DNA of 64,000 nt from the NCBI RefSeq assembly GCF_019458805.1, contig NZ_JAIBOA010000016.1, positions 124,001 to 188,000 on the forward strand. Reading direction: 5' to 3'. Shown in pieces: positions 43,089-52,033 of the stretch (within the stretch, counting starts at the first letter, position 1; every line of letters starts with the position of its first letter). A program made the position numbers and the translations under genes. Under the pieces are notes generated by a model. That model saw only the letters and a list, made by a program, of their open reading frames with translations. It was not told the DNA's origin and did no database searches. This stretch comes from Actinomadura parmotrematis. GTDB taxonomy: Bacteria > Actinomycetota > Actinomycetes > Streptosporangiales > Streptosporangiaceae.

Positions 43089-43829
43089 TCAGCGGTCGCC
43101 GAGAGGGACGGTGACGCCGCCGGAGAACATCGAGTCGTGCAGCTCGACGGCGTGCAGCTTCACGCCCTTCGGCACGTCGTAGATGAGGACGCCGTTCACC
43201 GTGTTGCCTGGGTTGACGTCCTCCAGGAACGCCTTGGCCTGGTCGCCGAGGGCGATCTGCGCCTCGGTGCCGGCGCTGAACTTGCGGTCCTTGGTGTCGA
43301 AGAGGTCCTGGTTGCCGTCGGAGAAGGAGCGGGCGTCGTCGCCGATGTTCTCCACCCGCACGTAGAGCAGGACGTACTGGCCTTGCGCGGTCCGGCCGAA
43401 GTACTGATCGCCGACGCGGCGCACGCCCTTCTTCACCTTGGTGACGGTGAAGGCGAACTTGCCGTCGCGGTACTCGCGGCCGATGCCGTTGGCGGGCGTG
43501 CGGGGCGCCGTGGAGCGGGACGCCGGCGTCTTCGGGGCGGCCTCGTGGCTCTGCCGGTGGGTGGCGCCGGGCTGCTGCGCGGCCGGCTTCTTCGCCGCCG
43601 TGTCCTCGCCTGACGAGCCGATCAGCGCGCCGCAGGCCACGAGCAGGACCATCAGCCCGACCACGCCGGCGACGGCGATGAGGCAGCCCTTGAGCAGGGC
43701 GTTCCCCTTGGCGGGCGGCGGGTTCGGCATCGGGTACGGCGGGCCGGGCGGCAGGGGCGGCCCGGGTGCGTACGGGGGCGGGGTGGGGGCCGGTCCGTCG
43801 TGCGGTCCGTGGTTCGGGCCGGTGTTCAC
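43089..43829 (-). CDS. Membrane-anchored DUF4352 protein
   Basis: 246-aa protein: a proline-rich cytoplasmic start (residues 5-40), one transmembrane helix (48-70, CLIAVAGVVGLMVLLVACGA), a linker and an external DUF4352 beta domain (about 125-245, QYVLLYVRVENIGDDARSFS). Such domains are exported immunoglobulin-like folds of unknown ligand. I chose the GTG at 43829, which has AGGAG 7 nt upstream. It lies 90 nt downstream of the HelD gene start on the same strand. The promoter region has TGTTCACA repeats. Confidence 0.78.
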   Translation of the reverse strand: MNTGPNHGPHDGPAPTPPPYAPGPPLPPGPPYPMPNPPPAKGNALLKGCLIAVAGVVGLMVLLVACGALIGSSGEDTAAKKPAAQQPGATHRQSHEAAPKTPASRSTAPRTPANGIGREYRDGKFAFTVTKVKKGVRRVGDQYFGRTAQGQYVLLYVRVENIGDDARSFSDGNQDLFDTKDRKFSAGTEAQIALGDQAKAFLEDVNPGNTVNGVLIYDVPKGVKLHAVELHDSMFSGGVTVPLGDR

Positions 43830-44150
43830 AAGGGTGCTCCTGATTCGGGGGGGGGGTGTGTTCACAAACCGCCTGGTTCACGGCAGGGCGGCGGTTCGGT
43901 CTGTGAACAATCAAAGCAGACAACTGATGTGAATGCAATCGACCGATAAATCATGTGGTGTGCCATCTATGCAGGTTGATACGCCATGTCGCGATCCGGC
44001 TAGCCGTTTCCGCTGTTCGGCCCCCCTCGACTCACGCTGCGTGATCACCCGTGAATCCGGTCAACCCACCTCTCCTAGGTCGTCGCCGCTCAAGGCGGTA
44101 CCGTGAACGGAGAGCGTCGCCGCCGGCGGCGCCCGATCCGAGGAGGCCCC
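43830..44150. promoter_or_regulatory. 321-bp divergent intergenic region, AT-rich
   Basis: No gene is seen. It is clearly more AT-rich than its surroundings around 43,900-43,990. TGTTCACA at 43859-43866 and its complement TGTGAACA at 43902-43909 form an inverted repeat; a third TGTTCACAA overlaps the DUF4352 start codon at 43824. These look like sites for one repressor. The region also marks the left edge of the defence island. Confidence 0.45.
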
Positions 44151-46181
44151 GTGGCACAGGACGCGACGGTCACCGCCGCCGACATCGCCCGGCTGGCCGC
44201 GGTGGGCCGGGCGGCCGTCAGCAACTGGCGCAAGCGCCACGACGACTTCCCGCGTCCCGTCGGCGGCACCGCCGCCAGCCCCTCGTTCTCCCTCGCCGAG
44301 GTGCAGGAGTGGCTGCGGGCGCAGGGCAAGCTGAGCGCCGACACCGCAGACGAGCACCTGTGGCAGGACCTGCGCCGGCTCGCCGACGAGGCCGAGCTCG
44401 CCGACATCCTGGCGTTCGCGGGCGCGTTCCTGCTCTACCTGCACCGCGAGCCCGGCGGCTGGCCCGCCCTCGCCGCCCGCACCGACGCCGAGGTCGCCGC
44501 CGAGCTGCCCGGCGCGGTCCTGGCGGTGGTGGGCGGCCTGCCCGGCGGCGCCGCCTTCCCCGGCCGCCTCGCGGCCCGGCACGTCCCGGTCGTGCGGGGC
44601 CTCGCCGACCTGGCTGCCGGGCGCGGCCCCGAGTCCACCTTCGAGTTCCTGCGCGAGCGCTACCTGGACCTGCACAAGCGCCGTATGTACGAGACGCCGC
44701 GGGGCGTCGCGCATCTCGCCGTGCGGCTGGCGCCCGGCGCCGCCGCCGTCCTGGACCCCGCCTGCGGTTCGGGCACCTTCCTGCTCGCCGCCCTGGACGA
44801 GGACCCGGCCGTCCGCCTGCGCGGCCAGGAGGTCGACGGCGCGCTGGCGAGCCTCACGGCCCTGCGCCTGGCGCTGCGCACCGGGGCCGCCGAGATCGGC
44901 GCGGGCGACTCGCTGCGCGCCGACGCCTTCCCCGACCTGGAGGCCGATCTCGTCGTCACCGCGCCCCCCTACAACGACCGCAACTGGGGCTACGACGAGC
45001 TGACCGCCGACCCGCGCTGGGAGTACGGCCTGCCGCCGCGCACCGAACCCGAGCTCGCCTGGGTGCAGCACGCCCTGGCGCACTGCCGGCCGGGCGGTCT
45101 CGCCGTGCTGCTCATGCCGCCGGCCGTCGCCGACCGCCGGGCGGGCCGCCGCATCCGCCAGCAGCTCCTGCGCCGCGGGGCGCTGCGGGCCGTGATCGTG
45201 CTGCCGCTCGGGGCCGTCCCCAACATGGCGGTGCCGCTCGCGCTGTGGGTGCTGCGCCGCCCCGATCCGGCCGAGAGGCCGCCGAGCCAGGTCCTGATGG
45301 CCGAGGTCGCGGGCGACTTCGCCGCCGAGGCCGCGGAGCTGTGGCACCGGTTCACCGGCGATCCCGAGGGCGATCTGGACGATCCGGGCCGCGCCCGCGC
45401 CGTCCGCATCATCGACCTGCTCGACGAGCAGGTCGACCTCACCCCCGCCCGCCACCTCACCCCGCCGCCCGCGGCGCCCGCCGCCGAGCAGGTCGCCGCC
45501 CGCCGCGCCGAGCTGCTGGAGCTGCTCGCCGACCTGCGCGGGCTGCTCCCCGAGGTGGACGGCGGGCACGGGCCGCCCGAGGTCCCGCAGCCGCCGGTGG
45601 CCGAGCTGGCCCGGATGGGCCTGCTGACGGTCCACCAGGCCCCGCTGAAACCCGCCGGCGCCGTGGTCGGGGCCGCGGCCGGATCGGCCTTCCCGCTCGT
45701 CCTCACCGCCGAGGACGTCGTCGAGGGGCGCCCGCCCTCGCGTGTCCTGGCGGACGCCGCCGCGCCGCCGGACGCGGTGGTCGTGCGGCGCGGCGACGTC
45801 GTCGTCCCCGCCGTGATCCGCGCCCCGGCCGCCCGCGTCGTCGACGAGCCGGGCGCCGTCCTCGGCCGGCACCTGTTCCTGCTGCGCCCGAACCCCGAGC
45901 AGCTGGACCCGCACTACCTGGCCGGCATCCTGCGCAGCTCGCTGAACCTGCGCCACTACTCCACGGTGTCGTCGTCCTACCGGGTGGACGTGCGCCGCGC
46001 GGAGATCCCGCTGCTGCCCATCGAGGAGCAGCGTCGCCGCGGCGAGGCGTTCCGCGCCGTGGACGCGTTCGCGGCGCGGCTGCGCGAAGCCGCCGCGGCC
46101 GGCGCGGGGCTGGCCCGCGTCCTCACCGACGGCCTGGCCGAGGCGGGTCTGGAGCCGCGGGTCACCGCACGAGGAAGGTGA
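44151..46181 (+). CDS. N6-adenine DNA methyltransferase with HTH and TRD-like parts
   Basis: 676-aa methylase. An N-terminal HTH (TAADIARLAAVGRAAVSNWR) precedes the SAM motif LDPACGSGTFLLAA (about 200-213) and the catalytic TAPPYN (about 269-274), a variant of NPPY with Ala for Asn. The last 180 residues resemble a type I specificity or target-recognition domain (FPLVLTAEDVVEGRPPSRVL, LPIEEQRRRGEAFRAVDAFA). Type I HsdM-HsdS-like fusion is the best description. The GTG start has GAGGAGG 5 nt upstream. It converges with the helicase gene, overlapping by 20 nt. The altered catalytic residue leaves activity uncertain. Confidence 0.8.
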   Translation: MAQDATVTAADIARLAAVGRAAVSNWRKRHDDFPRPVGGTAASPSFSLAEVQEWLRAQGKLSADTADEHLWQDLRRLADEAELADILAFAGAFLLYLHREPGGWPALAARTDAEVAAELPGAVLAVVGGLPGGAAFPGRLAARHVPVVRGLADLAAGRGPESTFEFLRERYLDLHKRRMYETPRGVAHLAVRLAPGAAAVLDPACGSGTFLLAALDEDPAVRLRGQEVDGALASLTALRLALRTGAAEIGAGDSLRADAFPDLEADLVVTAPPYNDRNWGYDELTADPRWEYGLPPRTEPELAWVQHALAHCRPGGLAVLLMPPAVADRRAGRRIRQQLLRRGALRAVIVLPLGAVPNMAVPLALWVLRRPDPAERPPSQVLMAEVAGDFAAEAAELWHRFTGDPEGDLDDPGRARAVRIIDLLDEQVDLTPARHLTPPPAAPAAEQVAARRAELLELLADLRGLLPEVDGGHGPPEVPQPPVAELARMGLLTVHQAPLKPAGAVVGAAAGSAFPLVLTAEDVVEGRPPSRVLADAAAPPDAVVVRRGDVVVPAVIRAPAARVVDEPGAVLGRHLFLLRPNPEQLDPHYLAGILRSSLNLRHYSTVSSSYRVDVRRAEIPLLPIEEQRRRGEAFRAVDAFAARLREAAAAGAGLARVLTDGLAEAGLEPRVTARGR

Positions 46182-48249
46182 CCGGCCGCGCCAGGAGGCG
46201 AGCGGCGGCGTCGGCGTCGGTGAGCCGCGCCGCCAGGGTCCGCTCGGCCAGCGCCGGCGGCAGCGCGGCGCTGAACTTCAGCCCGGTGAGCGCCTGCGGC
46301 TCGGGGCGCGGCGCGACGATCCGGGTGCGGGCGCGGGCCGCGCCGGCCGCCCACGCGGCGGGGGTCAGGTCGGCGCGCAGCCGGACGCGGCGCCCGTCGG
46401 CCGGGCCCGCCGGGTCGGCGAGCGGCCCGAGGGTCGCCCGCAGGGTCGCGTTCCCCTTGCGTCCCGCCCACGTCCACCAGTGGACGTCCCCGCCGCGCCG
46501 TTCGATGACGCTCGCGCGGGCGTCGACGGTGCCGGCCGCGTCCGCGCGGGCCGCGGCGAGCGCGGCGGTGGCGCGCCGGGTCAGCCGCACCGGCGGGTCG
46601 GCGCCGAGCAGCACGTCCCGGACGGCCTGGGTCGCCTCGAACGCGACGTCGTCGAGGGACGCCGACGACCAGCGGGCCTCGCCGCCGGTGCCGTCGACGG
46701 GGTCGACGAAGCACCGCCGCCGCTTCCAGTCGGTCCAGTCGACCCGCCAGGTCCGGCCCGCGAGCAGCAGCAGCCGGCCGCCAGGGGGCGCCGCCGACAG
46801 CAGGACCTGCGGGCCGACGCGGCCGATCTCGGTGTCGCCCTGGAGCACGGTGAACTCCGGCGGGGCGGTGAAGACCGACGTCAGCTCCATGAAGTGGCGC
46901 CGGCCGAGGGACTGCTCGGCCGCGTCGCCGATCATGAGCCGGCCGCCGTCGGCGGTGAGCAGGCGGCGGTCGCGCAGGTGGTCCAGGATCGGCCCGGCGT
47001 CGCGCATCACCTCCAGGTCCCGCCACCACTCGCGCCACCGGACGGTGCCGAGGTGCCCTTCCTGGAGGGCGAGGGCGAGGAGCTGCTGGGCGGCGATGTG
47101 CCGGGGCTCGGCGGGGGGCCGGACCGGTTCGACGTAACCGGTGCCCCACAGGTGCAGCAGTCCCGCGGCCGCCAGGAGGTCGTCGCGGGTGAGCGCCAGC
47201 AGCAGGCAGTTGCGGCGCTTCCCGGGGCGGCGCCCGGTGCGGCCGAGGCGCTGCAGGAACGAGGCCGCCGTCCGGGGCGCGTTGATCTGGACGACCCGGT
47301 CCAGGTCGCCGACGTCGATGCCGAGTTCCAGCGTGGAGGTCGACACGATCACGCAGTCGCGGGCCTCGGCGAACGCCTCCTCGGCGCGGCGCCGTTCGGC
47401 CGCCGCCAGGGAGGCGTGGGAGAGGAAGGCGGTGACGCCGGCGGCGCGCAGCAGCTCGCCGAGCTCCTCCACCGCGCGCCGCGAGTCGCAGAACACCAGG
47501 CGCTTCTCGCCGCCGTGCAGCCCCGCGATGATCTTCGCGGCGTTGGCGAGGGTGCCGACGTGGTCCAGCTCGACGTCGGCGTCGCCGGCGCCGTCCGCGC
47601 CGTCCGGTGGCGCCACGACCATGCCGGGGCGGCCGGTCGCGGTGCCCTGTAGCCAGCGCAGCAGCGCGGGCGGGTCGCCGACGGTGGCCGACAGGCCGAT
47701 CCGCTGGAGGGGGCGTCCGGCGAGGCGCGCCAGCCGCTCCAGGACGGCGAGCAAGTGCCAGCCGCGGTCGTCGCGGGCGAAGGCGTGCACCTCGTCCACC
47801 ACGACCGCGCGCAGGTCGGCCATCAGCCGCCGGTGGTCCACCCGGGCGCTGATGAGCATGGCCTCCAGGGACTCGGGCGTGGTCAGCAGGATGTCGGGCG
47901 GTTCGTGCAGCATCGCCCGGCGGCGCGAGTCGGGGATGTCGCCGTGCCAGAGCCCCACCGTCCGGCCCAGCCATCCGGCGTAGCGCTCCAGCCGGGGGTG
48001 CAGGTTGTTCAGCAGCGCTTTCAGCGGGCAGAGGTAGAGCACGCTCAGCCCTTGGCGGCCGTCGTCGGCCATGCGGGTGAGCAGCGGGAACAGCGCGGCC
48101 TCGGTCTTGCCGCCGGCGGTCGGCGCGATCAGCAGCGCGTCGTCGCCGGCGCCGATCGGGCTGAGCGCCCTGGCCTGGAGCGGGCGCAGGTCCGGCCAGC
48201 CGAGGGTCGAGGTCAGGTGGTGGGCGAGCGTCGGGTGCAGCCGCGTCAC
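46162..48249 (-). CDS. Lhr-like DEAD/DEAH helicase (BrxHI-like)
   Basis: 695-aa superfamily 2 helicase. Walker A APTAGGKT (42-49), Walker B DEVH (152-155), LSATVGD and the arginine-finger motif QRLGRTGR are all present. The length and C-terminal region match Lhr-related BrxHI helicases of BREX type 2 rather than long Lhr. It is the last gene of a seven-gene leftward operon, its ATG overlapping the BrxD-like stop by 4 nt (ATGA). It probably moves along DNA or R-loops in a defence complex. Confidence 0.85.
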   Translation of the reverse strand: MTRLHPTLAHHLTSTLGWPDLRPLQARALSPIGAGDDALLIAPTAGGKTEAALFPLLTRMADDGRQGLSVLYLCPLKALLNNLHPRLERYAGWLGRTVGLWHGDIPDSRRRAMLHEPPDILLTTPESLEAMLISARVDHRRLMADLRAVVVDEVHAFARDDRGWHLLAVLERLARLAGRPLQRIGLSATVGDPPALLRWLQGTATGRPGMVVAPPDGADGAGDADVELDHVGTLANAAKIIAGLHGGEKRLVFCDSRRAVEELGELLRAAGVTAFLSHASLAAAERRRAEEAFAEARDCVIVSTSTLELGIDVGDLDRVVQINAPRTAASFLQRLGRTGRRPGKRRNCLLLALTRDDLLAAAGLLHLWGTGYVEPVRPPAEPRHIAAQQLLALALQEGHLGTVRWREWWRDLEVMRDAGPILDHLRDRRLLTADGGRLMIGDAAEQSLGRRHFMELTSVFTAPPEFTVLQGDTEIGRVGPQVLLSAAPPGGRLLLLAGRTWRVDWTDWKRRRCFVDPVDGTGGEARWSSASLDDVAFEATQAVRDVLLGADPPVRLTRRATAALAAARADAAGTVDARASVIERRGGDVHWWTWAGRKGNATLRATLGPLADPAGPADGRRVRLRADLTPAAWAAGAARARTRIVAPRPEPQALTGLKFSAALPPALAERTLAARLTDADAAARLLARPVTFLVR

Positions 48250-49568
48250 AGGTCGAGGTCGATCTCGTCGGCCGACGTCGCGCGCGTCGTGAGGGCGTGG
48301 AGCTCGTCGTCGTTGAGGTCGGCGGCGGCGAGGCGGACCTTGGCGTAGTCGCGGCGCGGGTCGAAGTCGGGGAACTCGGCGACGCGGTACAGCACGTCGG
48401 CGACGAGCTTGCGCAGGTACATGCGGGGCGCGGCGCCCGTGCCGAGCCGTCCGGCGACGGCGGCGGCGAGGTCGGCGACGTAGGCGTCGTCGACGCGCGT
48501 GCGGATGCGCTCCTCCTCCTCGTGCCCGGCGGCGAACAGGTCGCGGACGGTGCGGCCGAGTTCGGCGAGCTTGGCGGCGTCCATGCCGGTGAGCCGGATC
48601 TGCGTGGCCCGCGCGGTGTCGTACCGGGCGTCGGTGGCGAAGTCGGTGTCCAGCCGCTGCGCGAGCGGCGCGAGGCGCTGGACGCCGTTCGGGCCGTCGT
48701 AGAAGGCGGGGGTGCCGGTGATGACGAGGAACAGGTGGGGGAGGCCGCCGCCGGACAGGTCGTCGATGAGCTGCCGCAGCGCGTTCAGGCCGCGGTCGCG
48801 GCTGTCGGAGCGGGCGCGCTGGAGCGTCTCGATCTCGTCGAGGACCAGCAGCAGGCCGGTGTGGCCGCTGTCGCGCAGGATGAGCAGCAGGCCGCGCAGG
48901 AAGTCGTGCGCGTTGGCCGGGTCGAGCCGGCCCTTCAGCCCGGCGCTCCGCAGCGCCCTGGTGGAGATGCGGTCCGAGCCCGACAGCCAGGCCAGCAGAG
49001 CGTCGGCCGCCTCGTGGTCGCCGCTCAGCCGCGCCCGGCGGTAGCCGCGCAGCGCGAGCGCGAACTCGGGCGCGGTCTCCCCGGCGGCCTTCAGCCGGGA
49101 CTCGATGAGCTCGTCGACGCCCTCGTCCGCGCCGCGGTGCCCGGCGGGGCCGCGGATGGCGGCGGCGTCGTCCTCCAGCGTCAGCAGCCAGGAGTCGACG
49201 ATGGTGGCGAAGGCGCCGCTGCCGCCGCCGGTGACGGCGAGGTTGTCCACCACCGCCCGGTAGACGGTCTCGAACCGGTGCAGGGGCGTCTGCTCGGGGG
49301 AGAACTGGACCTCGCTGGTGGCCATGCCCTTGGCGTGGGCGCGCTCGGCGAGCCAGCGGGCGAAGAAGGTCTTGCCGGACCCGTACTCGCCGCGGACGGC
49401 CTTGAAGACGCCCTCGCCGGTCGCGGCGGCGTCCAGGGCCTCGTCGAGGGCGGCCTCGAAGCGTCCCATGCCGACGGCGAACAGGCCGAGCCCGGACTCG
49501 GGCACCGTTCCGTTGGCGAGCGCGCGGATGATCCGCCGGCGGCGCGTCCGGCTGGTCCTGGGCGGCAT
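48246..49568 (-). CDS. BrxD-like P-loop ATPase (DUF2791 type)
   Basis: 440-aa ATPase with Walker A GEYGSGKTFF (60-69), then VQFSPEQTPLHRFETVYRAV and Walker B LLLVLDEIETLQRARSDSRD, the pattern of BrxD from BREX type 2 and related systems. In BREX, BrxD is always paired with a BrxHI helicase, as here. Its start is 4 nt after the kinase stop and its stop overlaps the helicase start, so both are translationally coupled. Confidence 0.84.
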   Translation of the reverse strand: MPPRTSRTRRRRIIRALANGTVPESGLGLFAVGMGRFEAALDEALDAAATGEGVFKAVRGEYGSGKTFFARWLAERAHAKGMATSEVQFSPEQTPLHRFETVYRAVVDNLAVTGGGSGAFATIVDSWLLTLEDDAAAIRGPAGHRGADEGVDELIESRLKAAGETAPEFALALRGYRRARLSGDHEAADALLAWLSGSDRISTRALRSAGLKGRLDPANAHDFLRGLLLILRDSGHTGLLLVLDEIETLQRARSDSRDRGLNALRQLIDDLSGGGLPHLFLVITGTPAFYDGPNGVQRLAPLAQRLDTDFATDARYDTARATQIRLTGMDAAKLAELGRTVRDLFAAGHEEEERIRTRVDDAYVADLAAAVAGRLGTGAAPRMYLRKLVADVLYRVAEFPDFDPRRDYAKVRLAAADLNDDELHALTTRATSADEIDLDL

Positions 49569-49572
49569 GCGC

Positions 49573-51027
49573 TCAGCCCTCCTCTTCCAGGAACTGCTCC
49601 CGGAGCAGCAGCGGGTCCATTTCCACCGTCCGGCGGTCGTCGATCAGGCGCAGCACCGGCTCGTCGTCGGCGTTGAGCAGCCGGCAGGCGGCGCTGACCA
49701 GGAGCGGCACGCGGCCTTCGGGCTCGCCGAGGGCGGCGGCGAGGGCCTTGACGGCCAGCCGTCCCCGGCCGGCGCCGAGCGCGTCGATGAGGGCGGCGAC
49801 CTGCGCGTCGCTGATCGGCACCCGCTGGGGCCCGGCCCGCTGGTCGGCATAGGCGGCGGACGCGACGACCCGGCCGCCGAGCGACCCGGCGGCGGGCGCC
49901 GTGGACGGCGCCGCGGGGGGCGCCGGCAGCGGAACGGCGGGCTTCTTCTCCAGCGCGATCTTTGGCGCGGGCGTCGGCGCGGGCCTGGGCGCGGGCTTCG
50001 GCACCTGCCGCCGTAGCGGCTGCGGCGCCGGGACGGCGGCGCGCCCCGCCCGGGCCGGCGCCGGGCCCGGGGCGGGCACGGTCGAGCGGCCGGCGCCCCG
50101 GGCGGGCTCGCCGAGCGGCGCCAGCGGCAGCACCGGTTCGGGGACGCGCACGACCACCGGGCGGGGGATCGCGATGCGCTTGCGGCCTTCCAGCGCCGCC
50201 GCCCACTCCTGGACGGTCGGCCGCGTGCCCACCGGCCCGGCGGCCCGCTTCCACAGTTCGGCCAGCGGCCGCAGGAGGCGCTCCTCCAGCGGCCCGAACG
50301 GTGCGAGCTCGTCGCCGGGGCGCAGGTGCTTCTCCCGCGTCAGGACCCGGCCGACCAGCAGGGCGGTCTTGTAGCGGTCGGTGTCCAGGTCGGGGCCGGA
50401 CGCCCGCTGGAGGGGGTCGTTCCAGTCGGGGGAGTGCGCCTGCGGCAGGACGGGGGCGCTGCCGTGCCGGCGGGTGCCGTCGCAGTCCAGCAGGTGGACG
50501 CGGTAGGGGGCGCCCGGCCGCCACAGCAGGTTCCGGGAGGAGATGTCGCCGAGGATCAGGCCGCGGCCGTGGAAGAAGCCGATCAGTTCGACCGCCCGCC
50601 GGGCGATCTCCACGCGGCCGGCGATGTCGGGCTGGTGCAGGTGCTTCCAGGCCCAGTTGGGCGTGTGGGTCAGGTACTGGAGTTCGATCAGCCTGTTCTT
50701 GCCGCCGATGGGGACGCGGAGGTCGGCGGGCACCTCGGGCATGAGGAAACCGGTGACGGCTCCGTTGTGCACGACCCGTGCGAGCGGCCAGGCGCAATGG
50801 TCCAGCAGCGCCCGCTCGGCGGGCGGCAGCGAGCGGCCGAAGTCGATCAGGTCGGCGAGGGCGGCGGCGTCGACCCTGGGGGCCCAGTGCGCGACGTACT
50901 CCTTGTAGACCAGGCGTTCGGCGCCGGGCACGCGGGTGATGACGCCCTGCCCGCCTTCGCCGAGCGGGGCGGTCTCCAGGGGGAGGGACGCGCGCGGGCG
51001 GTCCAGGGGGTGCGGGACGAGCGGCAT
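49573..51027 (-). CDS. TerY-P-type protein kinase with C-terminal winged helix
   Basis: 484-aa protein. Residues 20-290 form a protein-kinase fold with a glycine loop GEGGQG (23-28), Lys42, catalytic Asp161 and Asn166 (LGDISSRN) and the metal-binding DCD at 181-183 in place of DFG. A long proline- and alanine-rich linker follows (about 310-400), then a helical C-terminus (RVPISDAQVAALIDALGAGR to LLLREQFLEEE) that resembles the winged-helix tail found in BREX-2 PglZ. It overlaps the PP2C gene by 1 nt (TGATG). Kinase plus PP2C plus vWA is the TerY-P triad. Confidence 0.78.
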   Translation of the reverse strand: MPLVPHPLDRPRASLPLETAPLGEGGQGVITRVPGAERLVYKEYVAHWAPRVDAAALADLIDFGRSLPPAERALLDHCAWPLARVVHNGAVTGFLMPEVPADLRVPIGGKNRLIELQYLTHTPNWAWKHLHQPDIAGRVEIARRAVELIGFFHGRGLILGDISSRNLLWRPGAPYRVHLLDCDGTRRHGSAPVLPQAHSPDWNDPLQRASGPDLDTDRYKTALLVGRVLTREKHLRPGDELAPFGPLEERLLRPLAELWKRAAGPVGTRPTVQEWAAALEGRKRIAIPRPVVVRVPEPVLPLAPLGEPARGAGRSTVPAPGPAPARAGRAAVPAPQPLRRQVPKPAPRPAPTPAPKIALEKKPAVPLPAPPAAPSTAPAAGSLGGRVVASAAYADQRAGPQRVPISDAQVAALIDALGAGRGRLAVKALAAALGEPEGRVPLLVSAACRLLNADDEPVLRLIDDRRTVEMDPLLLREQFLEEEG

Positions 51028-52031
51028 CACACCGCCCAGACGCAGATGGCGGTTCGGTCGTCGTCGTGGGTGCGGGCGCGGAAGCTGAACTGCCAGTGGA
51101 ACTCCGGCAGCGACGGCGGTTCGGGGCGGCTCCACCAGTCGGCGAGGCGGCGGCGCACCTCGTCGCCGCGCATGGGGCGCTCCAGCCCGTCGGTGCACAG
51201 CACGAGCAGGTCGCCGGGTCGCAGGACGAGGTCGGCGACCTGGACGTCGGGGGCTTTGGCGGGGAGCGCGGCGGTCGCCGAGGTGGCGACGGCGGTGTCG
51301 GGGTCGGTGGGGAAGCAGGAGGTCCAATCGTCGTTGCGCAGGTAGAGGGCGGTGCTGTCGCCGACGCGCGCGAGCCGGGCCAGTGCGGTGCCGTCCTCGC
51401 GGCGCCGGACGCCGCCGGCGACCAGCGTCGTCGCCAGGTCCTCGCCGTCCACGCCGACCCATACGGCGTATTCGCGCAGGTTGTGGCTGACGTGGTGGAC
51501 GAGCGCCGCGGCCGCCTTGGCGGGCTCGGCGGCGTCCATGAACGCGGGCACGTGCCGGCTCGCCTCCTGGACGGCGCGGTCCGAGCCGACGTGGGACAGG
51601 GGGCGGCTGCCGAGGCCGTCGGCGACGCACAGGACGACGCCGTCCTCGCCGAGCGGCCGGAGCTTCATGGAGTCCTGGCGGAGGGTGCCCTGGTAGCGGT
51701 GGGCGTCGCCGCGGACGGACGCCGCGCGCACGACGAGGCCGGGCAGTTCGGCGCCGTCGATCTCGCTGTCGGGCCGGACGGCGTCCAGCTTGGGATGGGG
51801 GGCGGCGGGCGGCCGCCCCGGCGCGGAGCGGAGCCGCGACGGGCGTCCGATGACCAGCGGCGGGGGGACGTCGGCGGCGGGGGCGGCGTCGCCGGGCGGC
51901 GCGCTCGGCCGTTCCGCGCCGGCCTGCCGCACGGCCCCGGCCGCCCCGACCGCCCCGATCTCTTCGACCGGCTGGACCGGTCCGCTCGGCCGGACGGAGT
52001 CCACCGGCCGGTCCGTTTCGCTGCGCTCCAT
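51027..52031 (-). CDS. PP2C-family serine/threonine phosphatase
   Basis: 334-aa protein. About 100 disordered, proline-rich residues precede a PP2C domain with the metal-binding motifs CVADGLGSRPLSHVGSDRA, VGDSTALYL and VLCTDGLERP, and a C-terminal DDDRTAICVW aspartate. It removes phosphate from Ser/Thr, presumably the mark set by the kinase encoded immediately downstream (1-nt overlap). It starts 2 nt after the vWA gene. Domain order and neighbours match the phosphatase of TerY-P triads. Confidence 0.85.
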   Translation of the reverse strand: MERSETDRPVDSVRPSGPVQPVEEIGAVGAAGAVRQAGAERPSAPPGDAAPAADVPPPLVIGRPSRLRSAPGRPPAAPHPKLDAVRPDSEIDGAELPGLVVRAASVRGDAHRYQGTLRQDSMKLRPLGEDGVVLCVADGLGSRPLSHVGSDRAVQEASRHVPAFMDAAEPAKAAAALVHHVSHNLREYAVWVGVDGEDLATTLVAGGVRRREDGTALARLARVGDSTALYLRNDDWTSCFPTDPDTAVATSATAALPAKAPDVQVADLVLRPGDLLVLCTDGLERPMRGDEVRRRLADWWSRPEPPSLPEFHWQFSFRARTHDDDRTAICVWAV

Positions 52032-52033
52032 GT

